A stretch of DNA of 64,000 bases from Brevundimonas halotolerans (GTDB lineage Bacteria; Pseudomonadota; Alphaproteobacteria; Caulobacterales; Caulobacteraceae), in assembly GCF_003730275.1 (NCBI RefSeq), contig NZ_QTTA01000010.1, positions 124,001 through 188,000 of the forward strand, read 5' to 3'. Position 1 is the first letter of the stretch, and every line of letters starts with the position of its first letter. The notes beneath the pieces were generated by a model. The model saw only the letters and a program-made list of their open reading frames with translations, did not search any database and was not told where the DNA came from. This document shows positions 43,950 through 54,004 of the stretch, piece by piece. Both the position numbers and the translations under genes were made by a program.

Positions 43950-44954
43950 TCAGCGGTTCAGCCATTCAGCGACGCGCGGCGCGAAATAGGTCAGCACCCC
44001 GGAACAGCCCGCGCGTTTGAAGGCGCCGAGGCTCTCGAGGATGGCGCGTTCCTCGTCCAGCCAGCCGGCGTCGATGGCGCCCTGCATCATGGCGTATTCG
44101 CCGGACACCTGGTAGGCGAATATGGGCACTGAGAAGGTGTCTCGAACCCGCTGGATTATATCGAGATACAGGGTTCCCGGCTTGACCATGACGGCGTCGG
44201 CGCCCTCGGCCAGGTCCATGGCGACCTCGCGCAGGGCCTCGTCGGAATTGGCAGGGTCCATCTGATAGGTGCGCTTGTCGCCGATGAGGGCGCGGGCCGA
44301 TCCGACCGCATCGCGGTACGGCCCGTAGAAGGCTGAAGCGTATTTGGCGGCGTAAGACAGGATCATAACGTTCTGATATCCATTGGCCTCAAGCGCCTCG
44401 CGGATGGCCTGCACCCGACCGTCCATCATGTCGGAGGGCGCCACGACATCGGCCCCGGCATGGGCGTGGATGAAGGCCTGTTCCGCAAGCCGTTCCAGCG
44501 AGCCGTCGTTGACGATCCGCCCGTCCTCGACGATGCCGTCGTGGCCGTGGTCGGTGTAGCAGTCGAGCGCCACATCGGTGATGACCCCGATCTCGGGCAC
44601 GGCCGCCTTGATGGCGCGCAACGTCTCGGGGACCAGGCCGTCGGGGTTGGTGGCCTCGGTGCCGACGGCGTCCTTCAGGGCATCGTCGATATTGGGGAAC
44701 AGGGCGACGGCCGGAATGCCCAGATCGCGCGCCTGGCGGGCGGCCTCGACGGCTGCGGCGGTCGACAGCCGGTCGACGCCGGGCAGGGTGGCCACCGGCA
44801 CCCGGTCGGCCTTGCCGTCGTGCAGGATCAGCGGCCAGACCAGATCGGCCGGGGTCAGGGTGGTCTCGGCGACCAGACGTCGCACCCAGGGCTGGCTGCG
44901 CAGGCGGCGACCGCGGGTCAGGGGGAAGCTGGCGGGAAAGACGAGCTTGGACAT
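43950..44954 (-). CDS. hemB: Porphobilinogen synthase (delta-aminolevulinate dehydratase)
   Basis: 334 residues. Schiff-base lysines are in YAAKYASAFYGPYRDA and AVMVKPGTLYLD. The metal site reads DVALDCYTDHGHDG: two of the three zinc cysteines are replaced by Ala/Asp, the pattern of magnesium-type enzymes. Second step of haem synthesis; hemA lies about 5 kb to the right. Confidence 0.96.
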   Translation of the reverse strand: MSKLVFPASFPLTRGRRLRSQPWVRRLVAETTLTPADLVWPLILHDGKADRVPVATLPGVDRLSTAAAVEAARQARDLGIPAVALFPNIDDALKDAVGTEATNPDGLVPETLRAIKAAVPEIGVITDVALDCYTDHGHDGIVEDGRIVNDGSLERLAEQAFIHAHAGADVVAPSDMMDGRVQAIREALEANGYQNVMILSYAAKYASAFYGPYRDAVGSARALIGDKRTYQMDPANSDEALREVAMDLAEGADAVMVKPGTLYLDIIQRVRDTFSVPIFAYQVSGEYAMMQGAIDAGWLDEERAILESLGAFKRAGCSGVLTYFAPRVAEWLNR

Positions 44955-45066
44955 GGGGCCTCATAGCCTTTGCCGGGCGGGGGGAGAAGCCATCCGGGCG
45001 GCCCGAGGGGGTTCAGTTTGCCGTTCCATGGTCTAGAAGGCCGCAACGACAGATGAGAGGACCCCC

Positions 45067-46206
45067 ATGGATTTCGCCCTGACCGAAGACCAGCGCGCCA
45101 TTCAGGACGCCGCCCGCGCCTTTGCCGAGGCCGAGCTGGCGCCGCACAGCGCCGAATGGGACGAGACCAAACATTTCCCGGTCGATGTGATGCGTCAGGC
45201 CGCCGAGATGGGATTCTGCGGCATCTATACCAGCGAGGAGCACGGCGGCATGGCGCTGGGCCGGGTTGAATCGGCGGTGATCTTCGAGGAGCTGTCGAGC
45301 GGCGATGTCTCGACCGCTGCCTTCATCTCGATCCACAATATGGCGACCTGGATGATTGACAGCGTCGGCTCGGCCGAGCTGCGGGCCCGCTATGTGCCGT
45401 CGCTGGTGACGATGGAAAAGATCGCCTCCTACTGCCTGACCGAGCCGGGCTCGGGCTCGGACGCGGCGGCGCTGCGGACCACGGCGGTGCGGGACGGCGA
45501 TCACTGGGTGCTGAAGGGCTCCAAGGCCTTCATCTCGGGCGCGGGCACCTCGGACGTCTATGTGGTGATGGCGCGGACGGGCGCAGACGGGCCCAAGGGC
45601 ATTTCGACCTTCGTCGTCGACAAGGACGCGCCGGGCCTCAGCTTTGGCGGGCAGGAACGCAAGATGGGCTGGAACAGCCAGCCGACCGCCATCGTCCAGT
45701 TCGACGACTGCCGCGTGCCGGCCGAAAACCTGATGGGGCAGGAAGGGCACGGCTTCCGCTATGCCATGATGGGGCTGGACGGCGGGCGGCTGAACATCGC
45801 CGCCTGTTCGCTGGGCGGGGCGCGGCTGGCACTGGAGACCGCGCAGGACTATGTCGCCAGCCGCAAGCAGTTCGGCAAGCCGATCGGCGACTTCCAGAAC
45901 ACCCAGTTCAAACTGGCCGACATGGCGACGCAGCTGGAGGCCGCCCGGCTGATGGTGCTGCGCGGCGCCTGGGCCATCGACACCAACCACCCGGAAAAGA
46001 CCAAATGGTGCGCCATGGCCAAGCGGCTGGCCACCGACGCCTGTTTCCAGATCGCCGACGAGGCCCTGCAGCTGCACGGCGGCTATGGATACCTCAAGGA
46101 CTATCCGCTGGAACGCATCGTCCGCGACCTGCGGGTGCACCGCATCCTGGAAGGCACCAATGAGATCATGCGCGTGATCACCGCGCGGGAGATGATGCGG
46201 CAGTGA
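45067..46206 (+). CDS. Acyl-CoA dehydrogenase, probably isobutyryl-CoA
   Basis: 379 residues. FAD/substrate motifs EPGSGSDAAAL and GGYGYLKDYPLERIVRDLR, with the catalytic-type Glu in ILEGTNEIMR. The specificity for isobutyryl-CoA is inferred from the downstream 3-hydroxyisobutyryl-CoA hydrolase and mmsB, which give the valine pathway. Its stop overlaps the ATG of the next small gene. Confidence 0.9.
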   Translation: MDFALTEDQRAIQDAARAFAEAELAPHSAEWDETKHFPVDVMRQAAEMGFCGIYTSEEHGGMALGRVESAVIFEELSSGDVSTAAFISIHNMATWMIDSVGSAELRARYVPSLVTMEKIASYCLTEPGSGSDAAALRTTAVRDGDHWVLKGSKAFISGAGTSDVYVVMARTGADGPKGISTFVVDKDAPGLSFGGQERKMGWNSQPTAIVQFDDCRVPAENLMGQEGHGFRYAMMGLDGGRLNIAACSLGGARLALETAQDYVASRKQFGKPIGDFQNTQFKLADMATQLEAARLMVLRGAWAIDTNHPEKTKWCAMAKRLATDACFQIADEALQLHGGYGYLKDYPLERIVRDLRVHRILEGTNEIMRVITAREMMRQ

Positions 46207-46565
46207 AGCCCGGCTTCTATTCCATCGCGCAGGCAGGCGGAGATCAGGATCCGGCCGACGATGAGGCGTACGGCCTCGCGGCTCTTACGCATTTTCGGGA
46301 CGGGCAATTCGTTGGCGTTGATCCCGGTGGGTGCAAGGTGTCCGGCGAATACCGGATCGACGAAGACGGGCGGATCGCCCTGCATCTCAACTACGATTTT
46401 CGAGCCGGGATCGAGCTGGCGAATGGCACGATCTTCGACCGGGCGACCCGACTGGAGGCCGACCTTGTGCTCGCGCCGGCGGCCGCAGAAGGAGAGCCCC
46501 AGCCCGTGAATATAGGCCTGGGCCCCATGTTCATTCGCCTGAACTGGCTGGCCGACCCGATCTGA
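46203..46565 (+). CDS. Hypothetical protein in the valine-catabolism operon
   Basis: 120 residues, ATG overlapping the acyl-CoA dehydrogenase stop (ATGA). Mostly beta-strand; no family recognised. Segments such as CKVSGEYRIDEDGRIALHLNYDF resemble a small sugar- or lipid-binding barrel only loosely. Placement points to co-expression with valine breakdown. Confidence 0.65.
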   Translation: MKPGFYSIAQAGGDQDPADDEAYGLAALTHFRDGQFVGVDPGGCKVSGEYRIDEDGRIALHLNYDFRAGIELANGTIFDRATRLEADLVLAPAAAEGEPQPVNIGLGPMFIRLNWLADPI

Positions 46566-46603
46566 GGCTGGACCGGGCAGGCGACGTTTCGTAGACGCAG
46601 CAC

Positions 46604-47665
46604 ATGACCGACGAACCTGAAATCCTCGCGCGTATCCAGTCCGGTCTGGGTCGGATCACGCTGAACCGGCCCAAGGCGATCCATGCGCTGAACAAGGGCA
46701 TGTGCGACGCCATGATCGCGGCGCTGCTGGCATGGAAGGACGATCCGGCGGTCAAGTCCGTGCTGATCGACCATGCGGGCGAGCGCGGCTTCTGTGCCGG
46801 GGGCGATATCCGCATGATCGCCGAAAGCGGGGCGGGGGATGCGTCGGAGGCCAAGGCCTTTTTCCATGCGGAATATCGGCTGAACCACCTGCTGTTCGAA
46901 TACCCCAAGCCGGTGACGGCGCTGGTGGACGGCATCGTGATGGGCGGCGGCGTCGGCATTTCCGAGCCCGCCGAGGTGAGGATCGCGACCGAGAACACCA
47001 CCTATGCCATGCCCGAGACCGGGATCGGCCTGTTCCCCGATGTCGGCGGTGGCTGGTTTCTGCCGCGACTGCCGGGCTTCGTCGGCACCTGGCTGGCCCT
47101 GACGGGGGCGCGCCTGAAGGCGGCGGATACGGTGTTTCTGGGCATTCACAGTCACTATCTGCCGGCAGATGCGGTCGAGGCCTTCCGGTCCATTCTGGCG
47201 GCGGATCCGGCCCATCCGGCCGACTTCGCCGACGGGCTGGAAGATGACGCGGGCGAGGCCCCCATCGAGGCGCATCTGCCGACCATCGACCGGCTGTTCG
47301 GCCTTGACACCCTGGAAGAGATTTTCGCGGCGCTGGAGGCCGACGGCTCGGAGTGGGCCACGGCGCAACTGTCGACCTTGAAGACCAAGTCGCCCCTATC
47401 GATGAAGGTCACCCTGCGCCAGCTGCGCACCGGAGCGACGCTCGACAGCTTTGCCGACAATATGGCGATGGAATACCGGTTGGGCGGTCGGGTCGTCCGC
47501 ACCCACGACTTCCAGGAAGGCGTGCGGGCCGTGATTGTCGACAAGGACAATGCGCCGAAATGGTCGCCGGCCAGCATCGAAGGCGTGACCGATGAGACGC
47601 TGGACGCCCTGTTTGCGCCGCTGCCGGCCGATGAGGAATGGACGCCCCTGCCGCAACTGGCGTAA
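46604..47665 (+). CDS. 3-hydroxyisobutyryl-CoA hydrolase (enoyl-CoA hydratase family)
   Basis: 353 residues. Crotonase fold with the hydrolase signature: GERGFCAGGDIRMI, DGIVMGGGVGISEPAEVRIA and PETGIGLFPDVGGGWFLPRL. The length exceeds simple hydratases (about 260) because of the C-terminal extension typical of this hydrolase. Releases 3-hydroxyisobutyrate for MmsB. Confidence 0.92.
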   Translation: MTDEPEILARIQSGLGRITLNRPKAIHALNKGMCDAMIAALLAWKDDPAVKSVLIDHAGERGFCAGGDIRMIAESGAGDASEAKAFFHAEYRLNHLLFEYPKPVTALVDGIVMGGGVGISEPAEVRIATENTTYAMPETGIGLFPDVGGGWFLPRLPGFVGTWLALTGARLKAADTVFLGIHSHYLPADAVEAFRSILAADPAHPADFADGLEDDAGEAPIEAHLPTIDRLFGLDTLEEIFAALEADGSEWATAQLSTLKTKSPLSMKVTLRQLRTGATLDSFADNMAMEYRLGGRVVRTHDFQEGVRAVIVDKDNAPKWSPASIEGVTDETLDALFAPLPADEEWTPLPQLA

Positions 47666-47695
47666 TCCTGAACCGAACCGGCCGGGAGTCAGACC

Positions 47696-48490
47696 ATGCG
47701 CACCATCCTGAAGACCACGCTTGTGATCGCGGCGGCGCTCGCTGCGTCGGGCTGTATCATCATCGCCAATGACGGCGGGGGGCAGACGGTCATCACCTCG
47801 ACCTCGCCGGCCAGCGCCCGGGCCGATACCCGCGCTGCCATGGCCCTGTCGGATGACCGCCGTCCGGAAGAGGACCGCGCCCGCGACTCGCTGCGCATGC
47901 CGCTGCAGGTGATGGTGTTCTCCGAGATCAGCCCCGGTGACCACGTGGCCGACATCCGGCCTGAGGAGGGGTATTACACCCGCCTCTTCGCCCCGGCCGT
48001 GGGCGACGAGGGCCGGGTCTATGCCTTTGTTCCCACCCGCACAGCCGAGCGCGAAAAGCCCTATGCCGATGCCCTCGCCGAGACCTATGGCAATGTCGTG
48101 CCGGTCGTGGGCCTGCTGGACGAGATGCGCTTCGACACCCCGTTGGACGTGGTGTTCATGAGCCAGGAGTATCACGACTTCCACATCCCGGCCTTTGGCG
48201 TCGACGTCGCCCGGATGAACCGTGCGGTCTATGACGCGCTGAAGCCCGGCGGCCTTTATATCGTCATCGACCACTCGGGCCGGGCCGGAACCGGCAATAC
48301 CGAGGTGCAGAGCCTGCACCGGATCGAGGGCGACTTCCTGAGGGCCGAGGTCGAGGCGGCGGGCTTTGTCTTCGAGAGTGCCAGCCCGGCGCTGGCCAAC
48401 CCGGATGATGACCGCACCGTCAGCGTGTTCGACGAATCGATCCGCGGCGAGACCGACCAGTTCGTCTATCGCTTCCGCAAGCCGGGCTAA
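47696..48490 (+). CDS. Lipoprotein with methyltransferase-like fold
   Basis: 264 residues. The N-terminus MRTILKTTLVIAAALAASGC is a lipoprotein signal (ASGC). The rest follows the SAM-methyltransferase fold of the COG4798 type, but motif I reads VADIRPEEGYYTRLF, without the glycine-rich loop. Exported SAM enzymes are improbable, so it may be a non-catalytic relative. It sits between valine genes without an obvious link. Confidence 0.75.
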   Translation: MRTILKTTLVIAAALAASGCIIIANDGGGQTVITSTSPASARADTRAAMALSDDRRPEEDRARDSLRMPLQVMVFSEISPGDHVADIRPEEGYYTRLFAPAVGDEGRVYAFVPTRTAEREKPYADALAETYGNVVPVVGLLDEMRFDTPLDVVFMSQEYHDFHIPAFGVDVARMNRAVYDALKPGGLYIVIDHSGRAGTGNTEVQSLHRIEGDFLRAEVEAAGFVFESASPALANPDDDRTVSVFDESIRGETDQFVYRFRKPG

Positions 48491-48563
48491 GGTCACGCTG
48501 GCCTTGCCCGGTCCAAACGGCTAACCCTCCGCGCAAGAAACGCGACCACAGGGAGACGCCGAC

Positions 48564-49469
48564 ATGACCGAGACCATCGCCTTCATCGGACTGGGAAACA
48601 TGGGCGGGGGCATGGCCGCCAACCAGGCGAAGGCGGGCCGCAAGGTCCGGGCGTTCGACCTGTCCGAAGCGGCGGTGGCACGCGCGGTCGAGGCCGGCTG
48701 CGAGGCCGCCGGCTCGGTCGTCGAGGCGGTCAAGGACGCTGACATCGTCATCACCATGCTGCCCGCGGGGCCGCACGTGCTGAAGGTCTATTCGGAGCAG
48801 ATCATCGGGGCCGCGCCGTCCAGCGCCCTGTTGCTGGATTGCTCGACCATCGACGTCGACACGGCGCGCAAGGTCGCGGGTCTGGCCAAGGAGGCGGGCT
48901 ATGCCTTTGCCGACGCGCCGGTCTCGGGCGGGACCATGGCGGCCGATGCCGGAACGCTGGCCTTCATGGTCGGCTGCGACGAGGGCGACTTTGCCCGGAT
49001 CGAGCCGGCGCTGGAGCCGATGAGCCGCGCCACCTTCCGCGCCGGTGACCACGGGGCGGGGCAGGCGGCCAAGATCTGCAACAACATGATCCTCGGCATC
49101 ACCATGCTGGGCACCTGCGAGGCCATCGGTCTGGCGGAAAAGCTGGGGCTGGACCCGGTCAAGATGTTCGACATCGTCTCCAAGTCGTCGGGCCAGAGCT
49201 GGTCGACGACCACCTATTATCCCTGGCCCGGGCCGGTGCCGACCGCGCCGTCCAACCGCAACTATGACGGCGGTTTCGCCACGGCCATGATGCTCAAGGA
49301 CCTCAAGCTGGCGCAGGATGCGGCGGCCAAATCGGGCGCCTCGACCCCGCTCGGCGCGCAGACCGAGGCCCTGTTCCAGATGTTCGACCGGCTGGGCTAT
49401 GGCGGACGGGATTTCTCGGCCATTCTGCAGTTGCTGCGCGGCAAGCTGGATGAGCTGCCGAGGGATTGA
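48564..49469 (+). CDS. mmsB: 3-hydroxyisobutyrate dehydrogenase
   Basis: 301 residues. GLGNMGGGMAAN, DAPVSGGTMAADAGTLAFM and GQAAKICNNMILG (catalytic lysine) are the family signatures, and the length fits. Oxidises 3-hydroxyisobutyrate to methylmalonate semialdehyde, third enzyme of the local valine run. mmsA is not in the window. Confidence 0.92.
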   Translation: MTETIAFIGLGNMGGGMAANQAKAGRKVRAFDLSEAAVARAVEAGCEAAGSVVEAVKDADIVITMLPAGPHVLKVYSEQIIGAAPSSALLLDCSTIDVDTARKVAGLAKEAGYAFADAPVSGGTMAADAGTLAFMVGCDEGDFARIEPALEPMSRATFRAGDHGAGQAAKICNNMILGITMLGTCEAIGLAEKLGLDPVKMFDIVSKSSGQSWSTTTYYPWPGPVPTAPSNRNYDGGFATAMMLKDLKLAQDAAAKSGASTPLGAQTEALFQMFDRLGYGGRDFSAILQLLRGKLDELPRD

Positions 49470-49473
49470 GGCA

Positions 49474-49737
49474 GTGTCGGCCCTCTGGATCGTGCAGGTT
49501 TCCGCCGAGAATGGCGGGAGTTCATTCAATGTCATCGTTTACAATGAGGAGCGGTCAGTCGCAGAAATGACGGCGGAAAGCGCGGTGTCCGCTGACGGCT
49601 GGTCGGACGTGCGTGTCTTGCGCTCAGGGATGGTTGCGGAAGATCGTTTGCATGAACGTAATTCCGTTTTTCGCGACGCAGCAACGGCGGCGCGCGCAAT
49701 GGGCTGGGCTATCATCCGCTATCGACCCACGATCTAG
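49474..49737 (+). CDS. Small hypothetical protein
   Basis: 87 residues from a GTG at 49474, 4 bp after mmsB. Starts VSALWIVQVSAENGG; alternating strands with one C-terminal helix. No family recognised. Lower GC than its neighbours. The 123-bp gap after it (to hemA) holds no gene. Confidence 0.5.
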   Translation: MSALWIVQVSAENGGSSFNVIVYNEERSVAEMTAESAVSADGWSDVRVLRSGMVAEDRLHERNSVFRDAATAARAMGWAIIRYRPTI

Positions 49738-49860
49738 ACTTTGAGAACCGTTATCAATTAAAGGTTTGCGGCCAATTCGCCGCACTCTGAACATGGACTT
49801 TCAGCCGTCCGGAGCGCAAAAGAGCCGCGTCCGGAATGCATAAGCGAAAGACCGCCGATC

Positions 49861-51087
49861 TTGTTCGACTATAAGGCCGCCTTTGGAAACGCCGTGGACC
49901 AGGTCCGGGCCGAGGGGCGCTATCGCGTCTTCGCCGACCTGAAGCGTGTGCGTGGCCAGTTTCCGCGCGCGGTCTGGCGTCGGGATGACGGCACCGAGCA
50001 GGACGTGGTGGTCTGGTGCTCGAACGACTATCTGGGCATGGGCCAGCACCCCGAGGTGCTGACCGCCATGCAGGCCGAGATCGATTCGGTCGGCGCCGGG
50101 GCCGGGGGCACGCGCAACATCTCGGGCACGACCCGTTCGGCGGTCGATCTCGAGGCCGAACTGGCCGCCTGGCACCACAAGGAAGCGGCACTGCTGTTCA
50201 CCTCGGGCTATGTGGCCAATGAGGCGACCCTGACGACCCTTCAACGGATCATGCCGGGGCTGATCATCTTCTCCGACAGCCTGAACCATGCCTCAATGAT
50301 TGCGGGCATCCGCAACGGCGGCTGTGAGCGGCACATCTATCAGCACAATGATCTGGAGCATCTGGAGGCCCTGCTGGCGGCGGCGCCGGCCGATGCGCCC
50401 AAGCTGATCGCCTTCGAGAGCGTCTATTCCATGGACGGCGACATCGCCGATCTGGCCGGGACGATTGCGCTGGCGAAGAAATATGGCGCCCTGACCTATC
50501 TGGACGAAGTCCATGCCGTGGGCCTGTACGGGGACGCCGGCGCCGGCATTGCTGAACGCGACGGCGTGCTGGACCAGATCGACATCATCGAATGCACCCT
50601 CGGCAAGGCCATCGGCGTGATGGGCGGCTATATCGCTGCCGACGCCCTGATCATCGATGCCGTGCGCAGCTGGGCCGCGGGCTTCATCTTCACCACCAGC
50701 CTGCCGCCGGCCCTGACCGCGGGGGCACTGGCCTCGGTGCGTCACCTGAAAGCCCACCCGGAACTGCGCGCGGCGCATCAGGCCCGGGCCCAGGCGCTGA
50801 AGGAGCGGTTCCTGGCCGCCGGCATCCCGGTGATGCCGTCCGAGAGCCACATCGTGCCGGTGCATGTGGGCAATCCGGTACACTGCAAGATGATCTCGGA
50901 CATGCTGCTGGAAGAGCACGGCATCTATGTCCAGCCAATCAACTATCCGACCGTGCCCAAGGGCACCGAGCGCCTGCGCTTCACGCCCTCGCCGAACCAC
51001 GACGACGGCATGATGGACGCGCTGGTGACGGCGATGGACAAGCTGTGGACCCACTGCAACGTGGCGCGCCTACCTGCGGTGGCTTGA
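49861..51087 (+). CDS. hemA: 5-aminolevulinate synthase (Shemin pathway)
   Basis: 408 residues, starting at a TTG codon at 49861 with the normal family N-terminus (M)[14 protein letters not shown]. No ATG exists in frame close by. PLP lysine in [35 protein letters not shown] and [10 protein letters not shown] are typical. Condenses glycine with succinyl-CoA, the alphaproteobacterial route to haem. The rare start and weak ribosome site may keep expression low. Confidence 0.95.
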   Translation: MFDYKAAFGNAVDQVRAEGRYRVFADLKRVRGQFPRAVWRRDDGTEQDVVVWCSNDYLGMGQHPEVLTAMQAEIDSVGAGAGGTRNISGTTRSAVDLEAELAAWHHKEAALLFTSGYVANEATLTTLQRIMPGLIIFSDSLNHASMIAGIRNGGCERHIYQHNDLEHLEALLAAAPADAPKLIAFESVYSMDGDIADLAGTIALAKKYGALTYLDEVHAVGLYGDAGAGIAERDGVLDQIDIIECTLGKAIGVMGGYIAADALIIDAVRSWAAGFIFTTSLPPALTAGALASVRHLKAHPELRAAHQARAQALKERFLAAGIPVMPSESHIVPVHVGNPVHCKMISDMLLEEHGIYVQPINYPTVPKGTERLRFTPSPNHDDGMMDALVTAMDKLWTHCNVARLPAVA

Positions 51088-51128
51088 GGCCGTTTTCGAT
51101 ACGTCCGAAATTGCGGTATGCTGGCGCT

Positions 51129-51485
51129 ATGAACATCCAGCGGCCCATCCGTGAGACACCGGTCGAGGAGGAAGACTTCTTCGACATGTCAAACCTGCGT
51201 CCCAAGCACACCGGGCTGCCGATGGTCGTCTGGGTCAGCCACCGAGGCCGTGCACGCCATGACGCCCGCGAGAAGGTATGCCGGACCCCGGGGGACCGGA
51301 TCGACATCGACGACATGGCGGTTGTGGGGATCCGTCCGACGCCCACCCTGATTGAAGGACCGCTTGATGCCGCCAGCCTGAAGCTGGTCCAGAAGTGGAT
51401 CGTGCTGAACGAAGCGACCCTCATTGGCTATTGGGACGGCGAGCTGGATACGGTCGAAATGCTGCAGAGGCTGCAGCGCATTTGA
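51129..51485 (+). CDS. Conserved small protein, function unknown
   Basis: 118 residues starting MNIQRPIRETPVEEEDFFD. A compact alpha+beta protein with repeated DIDDMAVVGIRP and an acidic C-terminus. Possibly DUF4160-like; I am not sure. Its stop overlaps the TTG start of the next gene. Confidence 0.7.
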   Translation: MNIQRPIRETPVEEEDFFDMSNLRPKHTGLPMVVWVSHRGRARHDAREKVCRTPGDRIDIDDMAVVGIRPTPTLIEGPLDAASLKLVQKWIVLNEATLIGYWDGELDTVEMLQRLQRI

Positions 51486-51679
51486 CGAACCGGGAAGGCC
51501 CCGACGAGGTGATCGTAGAGTTTGTGCGCAATGGCGCATACCTGAAATGCTCGGTCGTGCATGTGGCGTCGGGGGTCGAGGTCTCGGCCGTCGGGCCGGT
51601 GACCGAGCGTCACGGTCTGGAACGCATCGCCCTTTCCAAGCTGAAACGGGCGCTGGCGGCGCGGGGACAGTGGCAGTAG
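51482..51679 (+). CDS. Small conserved alphaproteobacterial protein (DUF6898-like)
   Basis: 65 residues from a TTG that overlaps the preceding stop (TTGA). The sequence VEFVRNGAYLKCSVVHVASGVEVSAVGPV looks like a short beta-sandwich; I recall similar sequences near glyA in alphaproteobacteria, sometimes mislabelled as part of serine hydroxymethyltransferase. Function unknown. Confidence 0.65.
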   Translation: MTNREGPDEVIVEFVRNGAYLKCSVVHVASGVEVSAVGPVTERHGLERIALSKLKRALAARGQWQ

Positions 51680-51709
51680 GGTTTGCCCCCGGCCACGGAG
51701 ACGAATGCT

Positions 51710-52144
51710 ATGGGCGACTGCGTAATGGCATTCCTTTATGTCTGCCTGAGTTCGCAGGGGCTCCAGACTGCTGAATATGAGCAGCACCATGGGTTGGAAG
51801 TTCGCGCCGACTATGCTGGCTTCGACCTTCGCGTGATTGCGCCTGACCTCGTCTATACGCTCGACAAGGACGCTGAAGATGTGGCCTGCGGCGCAGGGCT
51901 TTGCGTCACCTATCACCAGTGGTGTGAAGCCGACCTAACCTCTTGTGAGTACACGCTGCAGCGACACGGCCCTCCAGAACTCATCGTCGTTCAAGCAACC
52001 TCGAAGGATGGGCCTCTGCCGAGCGACTGGCGCCAGCGCGTGGCCATCCGCTCGCCAGGCTCTGACACCGAGGTGCGCCTCGAAGAGATGACGCGGATCA
52101 GTCAGACGCGAGAGCCGGCAGTGGCGCGGCGGCCTCGCGACTGA
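51710..52144 (+). CDS. Hypothetical protein
   Basis: 144 residues from an ATG at 51710 with GGAG 9 bp upstream. No family recognised. Third-position GC is lower than in neighbours, so this may be a recent or weakly selected gene. Frame is intact between the previous small gene and glyA. Confidence 0.45.
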   Translation: MGDCVMAFLYVCLSSQGLQTAEYEQHHGLEVRADYAGFDLRVIAPDLVYTLDKDAEDVACGAGLCVTYHQWCEADLTSCEYTLQRHGPPELIVVQATSKDGPLPSDWRQRVAIRSPGSDTEVRLEEMTRISQTREPAVARRPRD

Positions 52145-52227
52145 GCCTGCGTCTCCGCTGACCACAAGATGTTGTGGTCGCCCCGTGTGAGGCCTAGATA
52201 GGTTCATCATCGAATTCGGGGACTGCC

Positions 52228-53511
52228 GTGACTGCTCATACCCATGACGCCTTCTTCTCGCGCACGCTGGCCGAGGCCGATCCGGACATATTCGGCGGCA
52301 TCCAGGGCGAGCTGGCCCGGCAGAAGGAACAGATCGAGCTGATCGCGTCGGAAAACATCGTCTCGAAGGCGGTGCTGGAGGCGCAAGGCAGCGTCCTGAC
52401 CAACAAATATGCCGAGGGCTATCCGGGCCGTCGCTATTACGGCGGCTGCGAGTACGTCGATGTGACCGAGAACCTGGCGCGGGAGCGGGCCAAGGAACTG
52501 TTCGGCTGTGCCTTTGCCAACGTCCAGCCGCACTCGGGCGCGCAGGCCAACCAGGCGGTGTTCATGAGCCTGCTACAGCCGGGCGATACCTTCCTCGGCA
52601 TGGATCTGGCGGCGGGCGGGCACCTGACCCACGGGTCACCGGCCAACCAGTCGGGCAAGTGGTTCCGGCCCGTGACCTATACGGTGCGCCAGGACGACCA
52701 CCTGATCGACTATGACAACGTGGCCGAGATGGCCGAGCGCGAAAAGCCGAAGCTGATCATCGCCGGGGCCAGCGCCTATTCCCGCCACATCGACTTTGCG
52801 CGGTTCCGCGAGATCGCCGACAGCGTCGGGGCGTATCTGATGGTCGACATGGCCCATTACGCCGGCCTGATCGCCGGCGGCGTCTATCCCGACCCGCTGC
52901 CGCACGCCCATGTGGTGACGACCACGACGCACAAGACGCTGCGCGGGCCGCGCGGCGGCATGGTGCTGTCGAACGACATCGACCTGGGCAAGAAGATCAA
53001 CTCGGCCGTCTTCCCGGGCCTGCAGGGTGGACCGCTGGAGCATGTGATCGCGGCCAAGGCCGTGGCCTTTGGGGAGGCGCTGAAGCCGGAGTTCAAGACC
53101 TATGCCCAGCAGGTGGTCGACAATGCCCGGGCACTGGCGGCCGTGCTGGTCGAGCGCGGCGCTGCCATCGTGTCGGGCGGCACCGACAGCCATCTGATGC
53201 TGGTCGACCTGCGGCCCAAGGGCGTGACGGGCAAGGCGACCGAGGCGGCGCTGGAGCACGCCCTGATGACCTGCAACAAGAATGGCGTGCCGTTCGATAC
53301 GGCGCCCTTCACGGTGACGTCGGGTGTTCGTCTGGGGACTCCTGCGGGCACGACGCGCGGCTTTGGCGTGGGCGAGTTCCAGCAGGTCGGTCACTGGATC
53401 GCCGATGTCATCGACAGCATGAAGGGCGGCGACGAGGCCGATCCTGAGGTCTCGCGTCGCGTGGCGGGAGAGGTGCGCGAGCTCACGCGTCGCTTCCCCA
53501 TTTACGGATAA
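52228..53511 (+). CDS. glyA: Serine hydroxymethyltransferase
   Basis: 427 residues from a GTG at 52228. PLP lysine in [20 protein letters not shown]-type start region [12 protein letters not shown] and [14 protein letters not shown] intact. Converts serine to glycine and gives one-carbon units. First of the glyA-nrdR-rib-nusB-thiL run; 7 bp to nrdR. Confidence 0.97.
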   Translation: MTAHTHDAFFSRTLAEADPDIFGGIQGELARQKEQIELIASENIVSKAVLEAQGSVLTNKYAEGYPGRRYYGGCEYVDVTENLARERAKELFGCAFANVQPHSGAQANQAVFMSLLQPGDTFLGMDLAAGGHLTHGSPANQSGKWFRPVTYTVRQDDHLIDYDNVAEMAEREKPKLIIAGASAYSRHIDFARFREIADSVGAYLMVDMAHYAGLIAGGVYPDPLPHAHVVTTTTHKTLRGPRGGMVLSNDIDLGKKINSAVFPGLQGGPLEHVIAAKAVAFGEALKPEFKTYAQQVVDNARALAAVLVERGAAIVSGGTDSHLMLVDLRPKGVTGKATEAALEHALMTCNKNGVPFDTAPFTVTSGVRLGTPAGTTRGFGVGEFQQVGHWIADVIDSMKGGDEADPEVSRRVAGEVRELTRRFPIYG

Positions 53512-53518
53512 CCGTCTG

Positions 53519-54004
53519 ATGAAATGTCCCTTCTGCGGTCACGCTGATACCCAGGTGAAGGACAGCCGGCCGTCCGATGACGGGGCGGCGATCCGCAGAC
53601 GTCGGTCCTGCCCGCAGTGCAGCGGCCGGTTCACGACGTTCGAACGGGTGCAGTTGCGCGAGCTGGTGATCCTGAAGCGCAATGGCCGGCGCACGCCGTT
53701 CGACCGCGACAAGCTGGAGCGGTCGCTGGGGATTGCGCTGCGCAAGCGCCCCGTCCAGCCCGACCAGATCGAGCAAATGGTCAGCCGGATCGTGCGCCAG
53801 CTGGAGAGCCTCGGCGAGACGGAGATCCCGTCCAGCGTGGTCGGCGACTTCATCATGAAGGCGCTGAAGGGGCTCGATGAGGTGGCCTATGTCCGCTATG
53901 CCTCTGTTTACAAAGACTTCCGGCACACGGGCGACTTCGCCCGCTTCCTCGGCGACGAGGGCTACAACGACGACAAGCCGGGTGGCGACGGCGCGCCGGA
54001 ATGA
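53519..54004 (+). CDS. nrdR: Transcriptional repressor NrdR
   Basis: 161 residues. N-terminal zinc ribbon ([15 protein letters not shown], then CPQCSGRF) and an ATP-cone domain ([21 protein letters not shown]). Represses ribonucleotide reductase genes according to the ATP/dATP ratio; nrdJ in this window is a candidate target, but I do not see a clear NrdR box there. Stop overlaps the ribD start. Confidence 0.96.
   Translation: MKCPFCGHADTQVKDSRPSDDGAAIRRRRSCPQCSGRFTTFERVQLRELVILKRNGRRTPFDRDKLERSLGIALRKRPVQPDQIEQMVSRIVRQLESLGETEIPSSVVGDFIMKALKGLDEVAYVRYASVYKDFRHTGDFARFLGDEGYNDDKPGGDGAPE

Noticed and set aside
49741-49757. FNR box before hemA (TTGAG..ATCAA)
   Set aside because: The half sites are 7 bp apart instead of 4, so it does not fit the dimer geometry.
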